From positions 104,625,501 through 104,689,500 of the forward strand of contig JAZHRO010000014.1 of assembly GCA_037157565.1 (NCBI GenBank): a stretch of DNA of 64,000 nt. The letters are read 5' to 3'. This DNA comes from Thalassia testudinum (Eukaryota; Streptophyta; Magnoliopsida; Alismatales; Hydrocharitaceae). Of the stretch, positions 1 to 9,600 are shown piece after piece. The stretch's first letter is position 1; every line of letters begins with the position of its first letter. The translations under genes were made by a program, and so were the position numbers. The notes beneath the pieces are model-generated. The model was not told the DNA's origin. It ran no database searches and saw nothing but the letters and a program-made list of their open reading frames with translations.

Positions 1-203
1 AATATGAGATCATCTCAACCTAGTTTGTAATTTGGTCCTGTCTGACTCTTTTCTCTCACACACATACCCCTATCTTTCACAATCCTTACAAATAGGCCCA
101 TATCTTTGTCGTCACTCTATGCAAATAGGTCCTTCTATCATTATTGTGGAGGAATCCTTCTCCGACGACCTTTGATTGATGAGAACTCCTCTGATCAACG
201 AAT

Positions 204-379
204 CCCTTCCAAAATTGGAAGGGAGATTCCTTGAGAAGTTCTCTTTCCAATGCACCCAACTTCGAACTCCATAACCTTCCCAATCTCTCATGCGAATGCA
301 TGAGAGATTCGGCTATCTCTTGAGTTTCCAACTCCATCGAGCTTTCCAAGCTCGCAAAGCTTGATTCCCAAGCTTAAAC
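204..379. repeat. Inverted-repeat cluster in U3 of element D
   Basis: At least three short perfect inverted repeats lie within 180 bp just upstream of the TATA box: a 9-bp stem at 204-212/215-223 with a 2-base loop, a 12-bp stem at 282-293/298-309 (AATCTCTCATGC, loop GAAT), and AAGCTTG/CAAGCTT near 356-374. Similar clusters occur upstream of TATA in the C LTR, the solo LTR and the E LTR. Their role is unknown; paired binding sites or RNA structure are possible. Confidence 0.75.
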
Positions 380-394
380 CGACTCCCTAAGGCC

Positions 395-403
395 TATATA
401 AGG
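395..403 (+). promoter_or_regulatory. TATA box of the element D LTR
   Basis: TATATAAGG follows the hairpin cluster and precedes pyrimidine-rich sequence, the usual order U3, TATA, R in a plant LTR. The call rests on motif and position only. Confidence 0.5.
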
Positions 404-985
404 ATCCCCATGGCAAACCGTTTTCCTAACGCTCGCTTTTGGTCGGAAATCCCCCTCCTTCCTCCCTCCTCTCCGGCTGAAAGACTCCACGACGTTCGAT
501 GATCTTCTCCGACTGCCCTCGTCGTCCGTACGCAATACCAGCAACGGATTTGCCTTCCTCTCCTTACGGCCACTACATCGACTCCCACGCCGCAAAACCA
601 CCACCACTGCATTCTTTCTCCACCAGCAACCCTTCGTGAGCTATTCTGACATGGCCTTTAGGCCGTTTTTATTGTTTCAGGTGTTCTCTCCTTCGCCGCC
701 ATTGATGGTAGCTTCGAGCAAAGCTTGAAGCTCATTCTTGCTATGTCCATCCCAGGCTGCAACCCTAGGTCGTGCAGAAGGGCTACAGGTTGAGAGACAA
801 GGCTTCAATAGGAAGCCTTCTCCTCAGTAGCTGCTCCGATTAAAGGAGATTCCATCCTCCAGCAGTATGCGAAGAAGGTGGGACTTTAGTCCCACCTCAG
901 AAATCACTGAAGTGTGAGGGCCAAATAAATTATTTTTATGATTGGGCCTTAGTGCCTTAAGACACTTGGGGGGTGAGGTCCCCCA

Positions 986-990
986 CACCC
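986..990. repeat. Target site duplication of element A, left copy (caccc)
   Basis: The same five bases follow the right end of A at 40994-40998. Joining the flanks around one copy rebuilds sequence that aligns with the uninterrupted LTR near 46190, apart from three substitutions. Confidence 0.9.
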
Positions 991-1085
991 TGATTGCACA
1001 GCAAAAATACACCAATAAAAGTGTCATCTTGTGTTATTTCCAAGCATTGCCACTGCATATTAGGTAGCCATAGTCGCATTTGTAA

Positions 1086-1111
1086 AAATAAATGCATGCA
1101 TGCATTTATTT
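1086..1111. repeat. Perfect 26-bp palindrome with RY (CATGCATG) core
   Basis: The tract reads identically on both strands around a CATGCATGCATG core. The core persists in the A 3' LTR (14096-14107, one mismatch in the palindrome) and in both B LTRs (near 14829 and 26086). RY elements are binding sites of plant B3-domain seed regulators; a regulatory role here is inference. Confidence 0.6.
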
Positions 1112-2164
1112 AAGAGGGGAGGAGAGTGAATAAATTGGCCTTGTAATTAACGTATTCTTCAAGTGCTGCCTCGCAAAATCACCATCTTCATTTTTTATTC
1201 AGCTTTGAATTTCTTCTCCATGTGGCTACAGGGCATGGCTGCTTCTTCTTCGTGCCACTCTCTGCCACAGCATGCCCTGCCAGCCGCATGCATAGCCATG
1301 CACAGCCTAGGGCAAGGCTGTGCTTGCCTCCATCCTCTTTAAAAAAGCCCTCCTCGCTTCCTTGCGAAGGAGCCTGGTCCAACATACAGACAGCAACCTT
1401 CTTTCTCCAGGCCATCTCCTCCCTTTCTCCCCTCCATACGCAGCACCTCTTCCACTGAAGAGATATGCTGCGGACAGGAGTAGCTCACAGTGGTCCACGA
1501 CCACCACTGAGTTCCACCACCGCCCAGCTCATCAAAGAGCCAGTGGGCGTGGTGGTTCATTTCTCTGTTTTCACCGCTGAACACCATCGCCGCCATTGAC
1601 AGGAGCTTCAAGCTCGGAAGCTCAAGCAGCAGCAGCGGCAGCCAGCAGTAGCGCAGGCCACCAGGCGCCTAAGGCACCTGTTCCACGTACTCTGCGTGTC
1701 CCAGCCGGTCGCCCTCGCCCCTCTCCGCGAGCCCTGTTGCAAATCCCCGCCCGTGACCCAGCTGGTTTCTCGCACGCCAGCCAGTCAAATTTTTGCCCTT
1801 GCACTATAGCCGCGACCTCACGCGGCTACAGTGCAGTGACCGAAAAGTTTCTCACTTATCCGGTCACCACGCACTCTCTCTCCGTGCCGCAACCGTCGCC
1901 AACCTGTCTGCGCGCCTACTTCTGCGTACATTCGCGCCTGCTGCGTCTGCTCCAACGCCCACTTCTTCGCCCGCGTTCACCTCAGCGTGCAACACGGTGC
2001 GCTGCGCCACGCAGTGCGCTGCGCTGCACCCTCACACTCGCTCCCTCCAGTGCGTGCCTGCGCTTGTGCACGCCTACGGTTACGCATGCATGCTCCTGCG
2101 CGCACCACCAGACGTTAACTGAAGCCTCCGAACGACTTAACTAGCAGCGCCCTCTCTCACAGCC

Positions 2165-2354
2165 ACTCTCTTACTCCCTCCCGCAAACACATACACACAC
2201 ACACACACTCTTGTACACACACTCACACACTTGTACACGAATATATACTTATATATATATATATATTTATTTATTTATTTATTTATTTATATACGTATAT
2301 ATATATATACATATATCTATACATATATTATTACCTATACAACTAAGTATAAGT

Positions 2355-2388
<34 letters not shown>

Positions 2389-2650
2389 ATATACACATAT
2401 ATTTATACATATATATATATACAAATATACATACATATATATAGATATATCTATAGATATAAATACATACATATATACATACATATATATATATATAGTT
2501 ATATATACATACCTATACATCTAATTATAAATATATATATATACATACATCTATCTATATATATACTTACATATATATATATATAACTACATATATACCT
2601 ATATAATTATAACCCTATCTATATATATACATATAAATATATACTTACCT
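2165..2650. repeat. CA then TA/TACA microsatellite inside the A 5' LTR
   Basis: About 60 bp of CA-rich repeat passes into about 420 bp of TA, TATACA and TATTTA variants. The same tract, at other lengths, lies at the equivalent place in the A 3' LTR (39860-40255) and both B LTRs. Reading frames of I and Y repeats across it are not coding. Confidence 0.9.
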
Positions 2651-2678
2651 TCGTATCACCTACCCCGCATTATATCGC

Positions 2679-2709
2679 GGGAATATCTGCACCAATTGCT
2701 AATATTCCC
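2679..2709. repeat. GGGAATAT...ATATTCCC hairpin, A 5' LTR copy
   Basis: An 8-bp stem (2679-2686 with 2702-2709) follows the microsatellite. Other copies are at 16528-16558, 27772-27802 and 40288-40318, where the stem is 9 bp. Confidence 0.7.
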
Positions 2710-3327
2710 CGATACCCACATACAGAAAGCGTCTCCGCACACACCTTCCACCCATCCATCCTACACTCCACGCAGCACTTCATCATGTTGGTTGTGTGAT
2801 GTAAACACATTTACACTACTTAAGATGTCTATTTATGCATGTTCTTAAGCATAGCATTGCATTTCATGATATAAATATTGCATAACATGCATCATCTTGC
2901 ATTTAGAGTAGTTTGAATAAAATGGAGGTTAATTGTCTCCTTTTATGTGCTTGGACAGGGCAAACATTTTATCGGGGCCTTGGATCGAAGATCCAACCAT
3001 ATGGATGTGATCAGGGCAACGATTGGAGTTCAACGACTCCAAGATCACCCTAATCAGGCATCCGCAGCATCAGATAGTGACTGGGGAACCCTAGAAGATC
3101 AAGGGCCACGATGGTGTAAATCCATACTTCAAATGACAAATCCGACCGCACGGATGAATTTGGATCGACGATCGCAGCCCAACGACGCAAAAATCGAGTC
3201 AATCCGACATCCGTGGCACCATCTACAACATCCAGAAGATGGACGGCCAAGATGGCGCCATGTGGTGCCATCTCGACCGCCCAAACGACTGCATACAATC
3301 TCTGAAGTCTCCACACCCGCTCCCTCT

Positions 3328-3356
3328 TCGCCGTTGGATCTCGATCCAACGGCTGT
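3328..3356. repeat. GATC-centred inverted repeats in the solo LTR U3
   Basis: GCCGTTGGATC (3330-3340) pairs perfectly with GATCCAACGGC (3343-3353) across two bases. Similar pairs occur at 2980-2996 (TTGGATC/GATCCAA) and, imperfectly, at 3619-3645. They match the style of the repeats in the C LTR. Confidence 0.75.
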
Positions 3357-3819
3357 GGACAGCCGCGCCTAAAAGCGCCCGCTCGACCATCCGCGCCTCG
3401 TAGCGCAGCGGTCGAAGGCATTATCCTGAGCTGAGGACGCGCATTTAAGCCGTAGCGAGGAGGCGAAGGGCGCGGGTGAGCGGGCGCGGGCGTGCATCGG
3501 ATTTTGATCGGACGACTGTCTACGCTCAATAGAGATCACGCACTATTGCATGTGCGGCAAGGATGCACGATCGTACGCACTGGGGCGGGCGCACGGCAGC
3601 GGGCGATGGCGCATCTTAAGCCGTCCGATCTCGCGATCAAACGGCTGAGATCTGATGAACGTGGGCAGATGCGTTAAGCGCAGGCAGCTGAGGAGGCATG
3701 CGTGGGCGGCGGGCACTACGCCCACATTGGGGCTTTAGTGACGGTTTTATCCGTCAATAAAGACCCCTCATTTATTATTTTAAAGATGTAATGACCAATT
3801 TGCCCCCACTCCTTGTAAC

Positions 3820-3827
3820 TATAAAAG
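3820..3827 (+). promoter_or_regulatory. TATA box of the solo LTR
   Basis: TATAAAAG lies 70-80 bp upstream of a pyrimidine-rich, start-like stretch, with the GC-rich U3 before it. Confidence 0.55.
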
Positions 3828-4060
3828 GAGACCCCCTCCATACGAAATTCTCATCCCTTCCTTCTCTTCTCTACCTCTCCAAAGCTCAAGAGAAGCTTGT
3901 CCCAAACCCGGGATGCTTCTCGCGAGATAAAGTCCAAATTTTCGTCGCCCTTCGGAAGTGGATCCCGCGACGACGACGACGTGCTGCTCCGTTCCCGTTC
4001 TTCTGCTTCGTCCTCCTTCATCTTGCTTCGTCCTCCTTCGTCCAGGCGTCGTCCCGTCTG

Positions 4061-4240
4061 GCTCGTCCTCCAAGCGACCGTCGAGGAGGATTTCTCTCTC
4101 CCTATTCTTTTTACTGCTTTCTAGTATAGATTTACTGCTTTTAGAGTAGTTATGCTCATCCTCCAAGCGATCGTCGAGGAGGACATTTCTCCCTCCATTC
4201 TTTTAATGCTTTCTAGAGTAAATTTATCGCTTTCTAGTGC
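4061..4240 (+). repeat. 93-bp tandem duplication in the solo LTR
   Basis: GCTCGTCCTCCAAGCGACCG (4061) returns as GCTCATCCTCCAAGCGATCG (4154). Both are followed by a GAGGAGGA purine block, a CTCCCTC pyrimidine block and TGCTTTCTAG. The two copies have diverged. Confidence 0.7.
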
Positions 4241-4649
4241 AATTGTTTTATGCTTTCTAGTTGTAATGAACAATCTCCTTAATGATAAATTCTTTGTTTA
4301 TTCTACATCTCATTTTGATTTCTGTGTAATATTCTCTCCCTCTCTTACCCTCTCTCTCTCTTCTATTTATTGTAAATAATTAGATAGTTTTAAATTGAAT
4401 TACTTCGTGACAAATAAAAAGAAACGCGTAGTTTTTAAATCAAACGTCCGCCTCCCTGTGTTCAACCCGAAATTTCAATTTCGATATAAATTTTATTTGT
4501 TGAACACGAGTTCTTCGCTTTCAAACTACAACAACAGGTTTTCCAAAACCAAACATGTTAGCTAGCAATTCGTACGTTCAACATTGCGTCTTCCTAGACG
4601 GCGATCAACTCGACACCGTACTACATGCCATTTCCACCTCCACCCCCAC

Positions 4650-4651
<2 letters not shown>

Positions 4652-4739
<88 letters not shown>

Positions 4740-4755
4740 ATATATATATATGCTA
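4652..4755. repeat. (TA)n microsatellite in the A 5' LTR
   Basis: About 100 bp of nearly pure TA follows CACCCCCACCCC. The 3' copy of the LTR has only a short TA tract here (40468-40520). Confidence 0.95.
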
Positions 4756-5234
4756 TATTTATCTTATTTCTATTTCTCTTTCCTACTATTAAAAAGATAA
4801 AAAAAAATAGTAAAAGAGAAAATATAATCTTTGTCTTGCAGGTACTCGGTCATGCGGATAGCAAGACCAGTTTTGGAACCCTAATTTGGCTCAAAGCCAA
4901 GAACAATTTGACTCTAAGCCAAGGACCTAATTTTGAGGTTGTACCTCAAGGACAAAATTATCAGAAAAAAACCTTAAATAGAAAAACACCAAAAACATAA
5001 TAAACGAACAGAAGAGATTCGTAGTAGGAAAGGTGTAGAAACTTCTTCACCTCAAATCCCGCTTCCCTGAGTTCGACCCTGGGCCTCAAAGTGACCAAGA
5101 TAAAATCAAGTAGGCCAGGTTAAAAATTTTTGTAAAAAAATGGTTAGGCTCGATTTAGGTTAACCACTATACTCGTTTCAACGATTAAATCACCATATTA
5201 ACACAACCTATCCGGGTCACCACCACACTTTTTC

Positions 5235-5252
5235 TAGCGCCGTTGCCAGGGA
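5235..5252 (+). other. Primer binding site of element A (tRNA-Asp)
   Basis: The site matches the complement of the plant tRNA-Asp 3' end (TGGCGCCGTTGCCGGGGA) at 16 of 18 bases. Both differences are G to A, as expected from cytosine deamination on the other strand. It starts 9 bases after the LTR end. Confidence 0.85.
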
Positions 5253-6621
5253 GGTGTGTATTCAGGTAAGTTTCTACTCCATTCCTTTAATTTTTCTCTT
5301 CTCACACCCTTCTCTTCATGGGTGTTTCTGTTTGTTGGTGTGCAGGTGAACCAGTTGCAAGGAGAAGGCAGGCAGACGAAGTCGGAGATGTGGGCAGATC
5401 CAAGGCGGGAACGAGAGCGTGAAGATGCCGGCACCGCACTGGAGCTTTGCCCATGTTGCTGAACAGGTAGGTCTCTCTTTCTTAGCAACTTAGGTCAACT
5501 TGTCACCTTAATAAAAAAAAAACTAAAAACACTCCTTGGGATCTCTTGGGGCAAGTGGATTAAAAATCACTTGTTTGATTGGTTGCCATCACTCTCATTC
5601 CCCCAGGATTTCTCGCCAAACTTCACATAGCGAAGATCCAAAAATCTTGATTCTTGAATCTTTCGCCATGTGAAGTATTCTTTGAGGCAAAAATAAATAG
5701 ATTGATTGCCATCCCTCTTTGCCTCATTTATCTACAAGTTGGGATCACCTTTTTGGTGGGGAGACTTGGAATTGAGTTGATTCCAACTCCACCACGACCT
5801 TTCATGTGCCTAAGATTCGATCCTGAATACTTCAACCCTAACAATTTGATTTTCTTTATCTTATGGTTGAGCCTTGTGTGTGGAACATCATTCTGGTGAT
5901 TGGGAGCACTTGAATTGAAGTGCTTTGGCTCCCTTTCACACTAATCTAAAATTGACTCATGCATCCACACATAGAAATCTCCATCTAGGGAAGCCCATTG
6001 CATTTTAGCATGCATTAACCAACTGACATTGAAGAAGGATTTGTTGGGCTTAGAAAAAAAAAACTTGTATTCTCTCAGAACCCGGAGATTGGTTGAACTG
6101 GTAATTCAGCGAAATCCTAAAATCCATACTACTTAAGGCTGAAACTCTAAAAACCATTCACCAATTAAAACTTCAATTTGGGGAGATTTCCCCGTTGCAT
6201 GCTTGGTTTACACACTTTATAAAATCAATCACTTGGGCATTACCCGTAAATAACGCCCTTCACATTCCAGAAGCACTTGATCCTAAGCCTCTAACTAAAA
6301 TTGGTAGCAACTTGACCCTTATTAAGGATTGGAGGTCTAACTACCTGCGTGTAGCACCTACGTGTTGGTGAGGGTTCCCGCGTGCTATCGAGTATCTAAG
6401 ACTGGGGCAAACGGCCTTTCAATCTGGCCCGGTGGTTCAGCGGTACTCGCATTCGGTTCCGTAGGTCGTGATAGTAGGTAACTTAGATCTTTAGGTCTAA
6501 GGGCACACTTTAGAGGTTAGGAATTTGATTGTATTGATTTGTCATCAAGTGTACCTTTGCGGCGTCATTTATTTCATCTCCTTTTCCCTTCATATCCCCC
6601 CAATTCTTCCTGCGGTAGTGC
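5253..6621 (+). other. Leader of element A
   Basis: There is no credible gene here. CAG|GTAAGT at 5263-5271 and TGTGCAG at 5339-5345 could bound an 80-bp intron, and the B leader has the matching pair. Further on the leader is closely alignable with 17222-18590 of B. Confidence 0.6.
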
Positions 6622-9600
6622 ATGTTTGGGAGGTGGTCACAAAACCCTGAACTGTGTGAATTGTCTGATAATTTTAGAAAAGAAGTTGAATCATCCTCCT
6701 CCTCGGCAAACATGGCTGCACGCCCACCTCCAAATCTCGAGGGAGGAAACCACCCTCAAAACCCACCAGGTGGTGGAGCCTTGGATCCCATAACCTGCCT
6801 CCAAGCCCAAATGGAAATGTATAATGAACAAATTGAAGCCATTAGGGAAACATTGGAGGAAATGCAAAACCCTCCCGAACGGGAGGAGCCTAGGTCACTT
6901 AGCTCCTATCAGAATCCCGATGCTACAGGACCATAGGACAAATTCGGGTCCCCATGGGTGGGGACGACTTTGAATTGAAACCTAATGTAATTGGCCTAAT
7001 TAACTTCCATTTCCATGATCTTGCAAGTGAAGATCCTTTTCTCCACTTGGAAGACCTAACCTGATTGGCTAAAACAGTTAAACCGAGAAATATCGAGTTA
7101 CCAATAGTCCTCATGAAAATGTTCCCGTTTTCATTGTGGGATAAAGCGTCGCAGTGGTTACGCACCCTTGGGAGAACCATCCACTCTTAGGAAGAGATGC
7201 GAACAGCGTTTCTCAAGAAGTTCTTCCCAATCGGGCGAACCAATGCGCTTTGCCGTGCTATCACTTCCTTTACGCAACAAAATGGCGAACAGTTTCATGA
7301 GGCATGGGAGAGATATAATGATCTCCTCAGGAAATGTCCGCACCACGGTCTGCCTAAGTGGCATATAGCCTAGATTTTCTACATGGGCTAAATGAGACTT
7401 TGAAGCAGATTGCAGACTCTTCCTGCGAAGGGAATTTCATGAATAAAGACGAGAATGAAGCATTCGAATTATTTGAAAATATGAGTGAAAACTCAATGAA
7501 CAATGCCTCCATTATCGCCTTTAATCGTACCAGCCTACCACGTAATGTCCACAAAGTTGACACGGGACCCTCCCATTCATCCACAGATCTTAGCCTTATC
7601 GCACAGAAATTGGATGAAGTCTCTGTCGTGCACAAGAAGCTGGATGAGCTTCTGGCCAACCCCACCCATTCTATGGTAAACACCCCCACCTCACCACTTC
7701 GTCACAATCCCAATTCTTCCAACACCAGGCTTATCCCGAGAAACCCCGTAAGACCTTCCTTACCGAGTGTCGCACTGAGCGATTCGGTAAGTCATATGGA
7801 TATGGCTTCTGCGAGCAAGTATTTTGACACGGAGGACCAAGCCTCCGTGAGCTCAGAAGCATATTACATGTGGACACATCTTCTGGCATAGAAGACGCTT
7901 GTGCCCTGGGGAACAACCCGTTCTCTACCACTTATAACCCAGGGTGGTGAAATCATCCGAACTTCGCATGGTCCAACAACCCGCGGTGCCAAAACCCCGT
8001 GGGTGGACCAATGCGACCGTCTGCACCCGTCATCCCAAGGGCCCAATCTAATCCTATGGAGAATCCACCATCGGGTCCTTGCGTACCGCAAACAGAACAC
8101 GCATCAAGTCCTCTTAATAAATTGATGCGAATGATGACAGAAATGTCAAAGCGCCATGAAGAGAACATGACCTCTCTTCAGCACCAATTGGCACAGTAGA
8201 ATGCTAAGATCAGTCAACTATGCATGGCGACTCGATCTCAGGGCACTCTTCCAGCCCAACCTGTTCCCAACCCGTGAAATTTCGTACCCCGTGGTCCTCA
8301 ACCACAGGTACGACCTTCTCAGGGGCAGGTTCATCAGATTCTGCAGGCTCCGAGCATTCCACCGGGATTTTAGGCTAATCCCACTACAGCACCTCACTCT
8401 TATGTCCCTATTGCGAACCCTCCTCCGCCTTATGATCCCACTGGACCCGTATCGTCCAATGCGATCACTATGAGGAGCGGTAAGCAGACCGTCGATCCAC
8501 CTCGACCTGATCCTGGCCTGTCTTCTTCATCACCCCCTCATTCGGGATGTGCGCCACATTCGCGAGAGGACGATACACCCAAATTGGTGCCAGAATCAGT
8601 CCCATTCCCTGAGGCTTTACTGAGGGAGCCAAAAGGCAAGAAGAAGGAAACGTAGGCCTTTGATAACCTACGTAATTTATTCAGTGATGTTGAAATCAAG
8701 GTACCCCTGCTAGAGTCTATCGGCCACATACCTACTGTCGCCCATTTTTTCAAAGACTACACAACACCCAGGCGACAGTCAAAGAAAACTAAGAATCCGA
8801 TTGTGCTCTCGCCTCATGCGAGTTGTGCTATACTGTCAAATTTACCACCGAAGCAGAAAGATCCGGGCACACCGCTTATTTCCTGTAGCATCCAAGGCTA
8901 CAATTTTAACCGTGCCCTGCTTGATCTAGGATCTTCCATCAATCTTATACCAACCATCATGCTTGAAAAATTTTTCTTGGGAAATCTGAAACCCACCCCT
9001 GTCACGTTACAGTTAGCAGATCGTTCTGTCAAAATTCCAAAGGGTGTGGTGGAAGACGTAGTGGTTACGGTCAACAGTCTCTGTTTTCCTGTTGGCTTTC
9101 TTGTTTTAGATATGGAAGTTCCTAGCTCACTTTCTGATTGTCCGATCATCCTTGGTCGACCTTTCTTTGCCACAGCCCACGCCCATATCGACTGCGAGTC
9201 GGGCTGTATTGAGATTGCTGTTGGATCTGAGAAGCTCAAGCTTAACATCTTCAAGGCAGCCAAGAACTTTGATTGCAATTGCATAGAGGATGACACGTCT
9301 GACGAGGACATGGCCGTCAGTGCATGTATCGGACTAATTAGGACTTATTCTGACTGCTGCGGACTGCCTTTAAACACTGACGATTGCCTGACCGACACAT
9401 ATTGTGACATTCCCCCATCCCTCCCTATTCCCGTACCTTCTCCTAACCAGACTCCTGACGAGGTTTTCTCCGCTTCCCATACTTCGTGGTCTGAGTCATA
9501 TCCGGGCTACTCACCGCCGGTCCACACTCTTGAAGACCGGATTGCCCTTTCTTTCTCACCAAATCAGGCGGAGTTGCAACTCCACACTGGGACCTTGAGC

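Larger units (their letters stand above)
1..990 (+). mobile_element. Element D, 5' LTR, left part (interrupted by element A)
   Basis: Bases 568-985 match 45769-46190 closely, and the match resumes at 40994-41738 against 46190-46964, so this is one LTR cut in two by element A. The last five bases (986-990, caccc) are the target duplication made by A. Bases 1-567 have no counterpart in the 3' copy, which seems to have lost its U3. A TATA-like box (TATATAAGG, 395-403) and a cluster of perfect inverted repeats at 204-370 mark this part as U3 and promoter. The outer LTR end is probably left of the window. Short minus-strand reading frames here show no family features. Confidence 0.8.
2794..4583 (+). 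mobile_element. Solo LTR, related to element C, inserted in the A 5' LTR
   Basis: The A 3' LTR runs straight through this point (GTTGGTTG then CGTCTTCC, about 40400), so 2794-4583 is an insertion. It starts TGTGATG, ends TTCAACA, has TATAAAAG at 3820-3827 and contains no primer site or coding region. Bases 3140-3220 align with 28570-28640 of the C LTR (shared CCGCACGGATG and AATCCGACATCCG blocks), so it is a relative of C. The end CCTCCCTGTGTTCAACCC (about 4450) parallels the C LTR end. The flanking duplication is not clean (ttg repeated), so the ends are good to a few bases. Confidence 0.8.
991..5225 (+). repeat. 5' LTR of element A
   Basis: It is homologous to 13992-14724 plus 39467-40993. 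Without the solo LTR inserted at about 2794-4583 it is about 2.45 kb. In order it holds an RY-type palindrome (1086-1111), a GC-rich block (1620-2130), CA and TA microsatellites (2180-2650), a GGGAATAT hairpin (2679-2709) and a second TA tract (4652-4755). Reading frames inside it are low-complexity and not genes. Confidence 0.9.

Noticed and set aside
2211..2524. Frames of isoleucine and tyrosine repeats
   Set aside because: Translation of TA/TACA microsatellite.
6421..6475. tRNA-like GGTGGTTCAGCGGTACTC phrase in the A leader (also about 18400 in B)
   Set aside because: The A-box fit is lost in B (TGGTTCCGCGG) and there is no B box at the right distance or foldable T arm.
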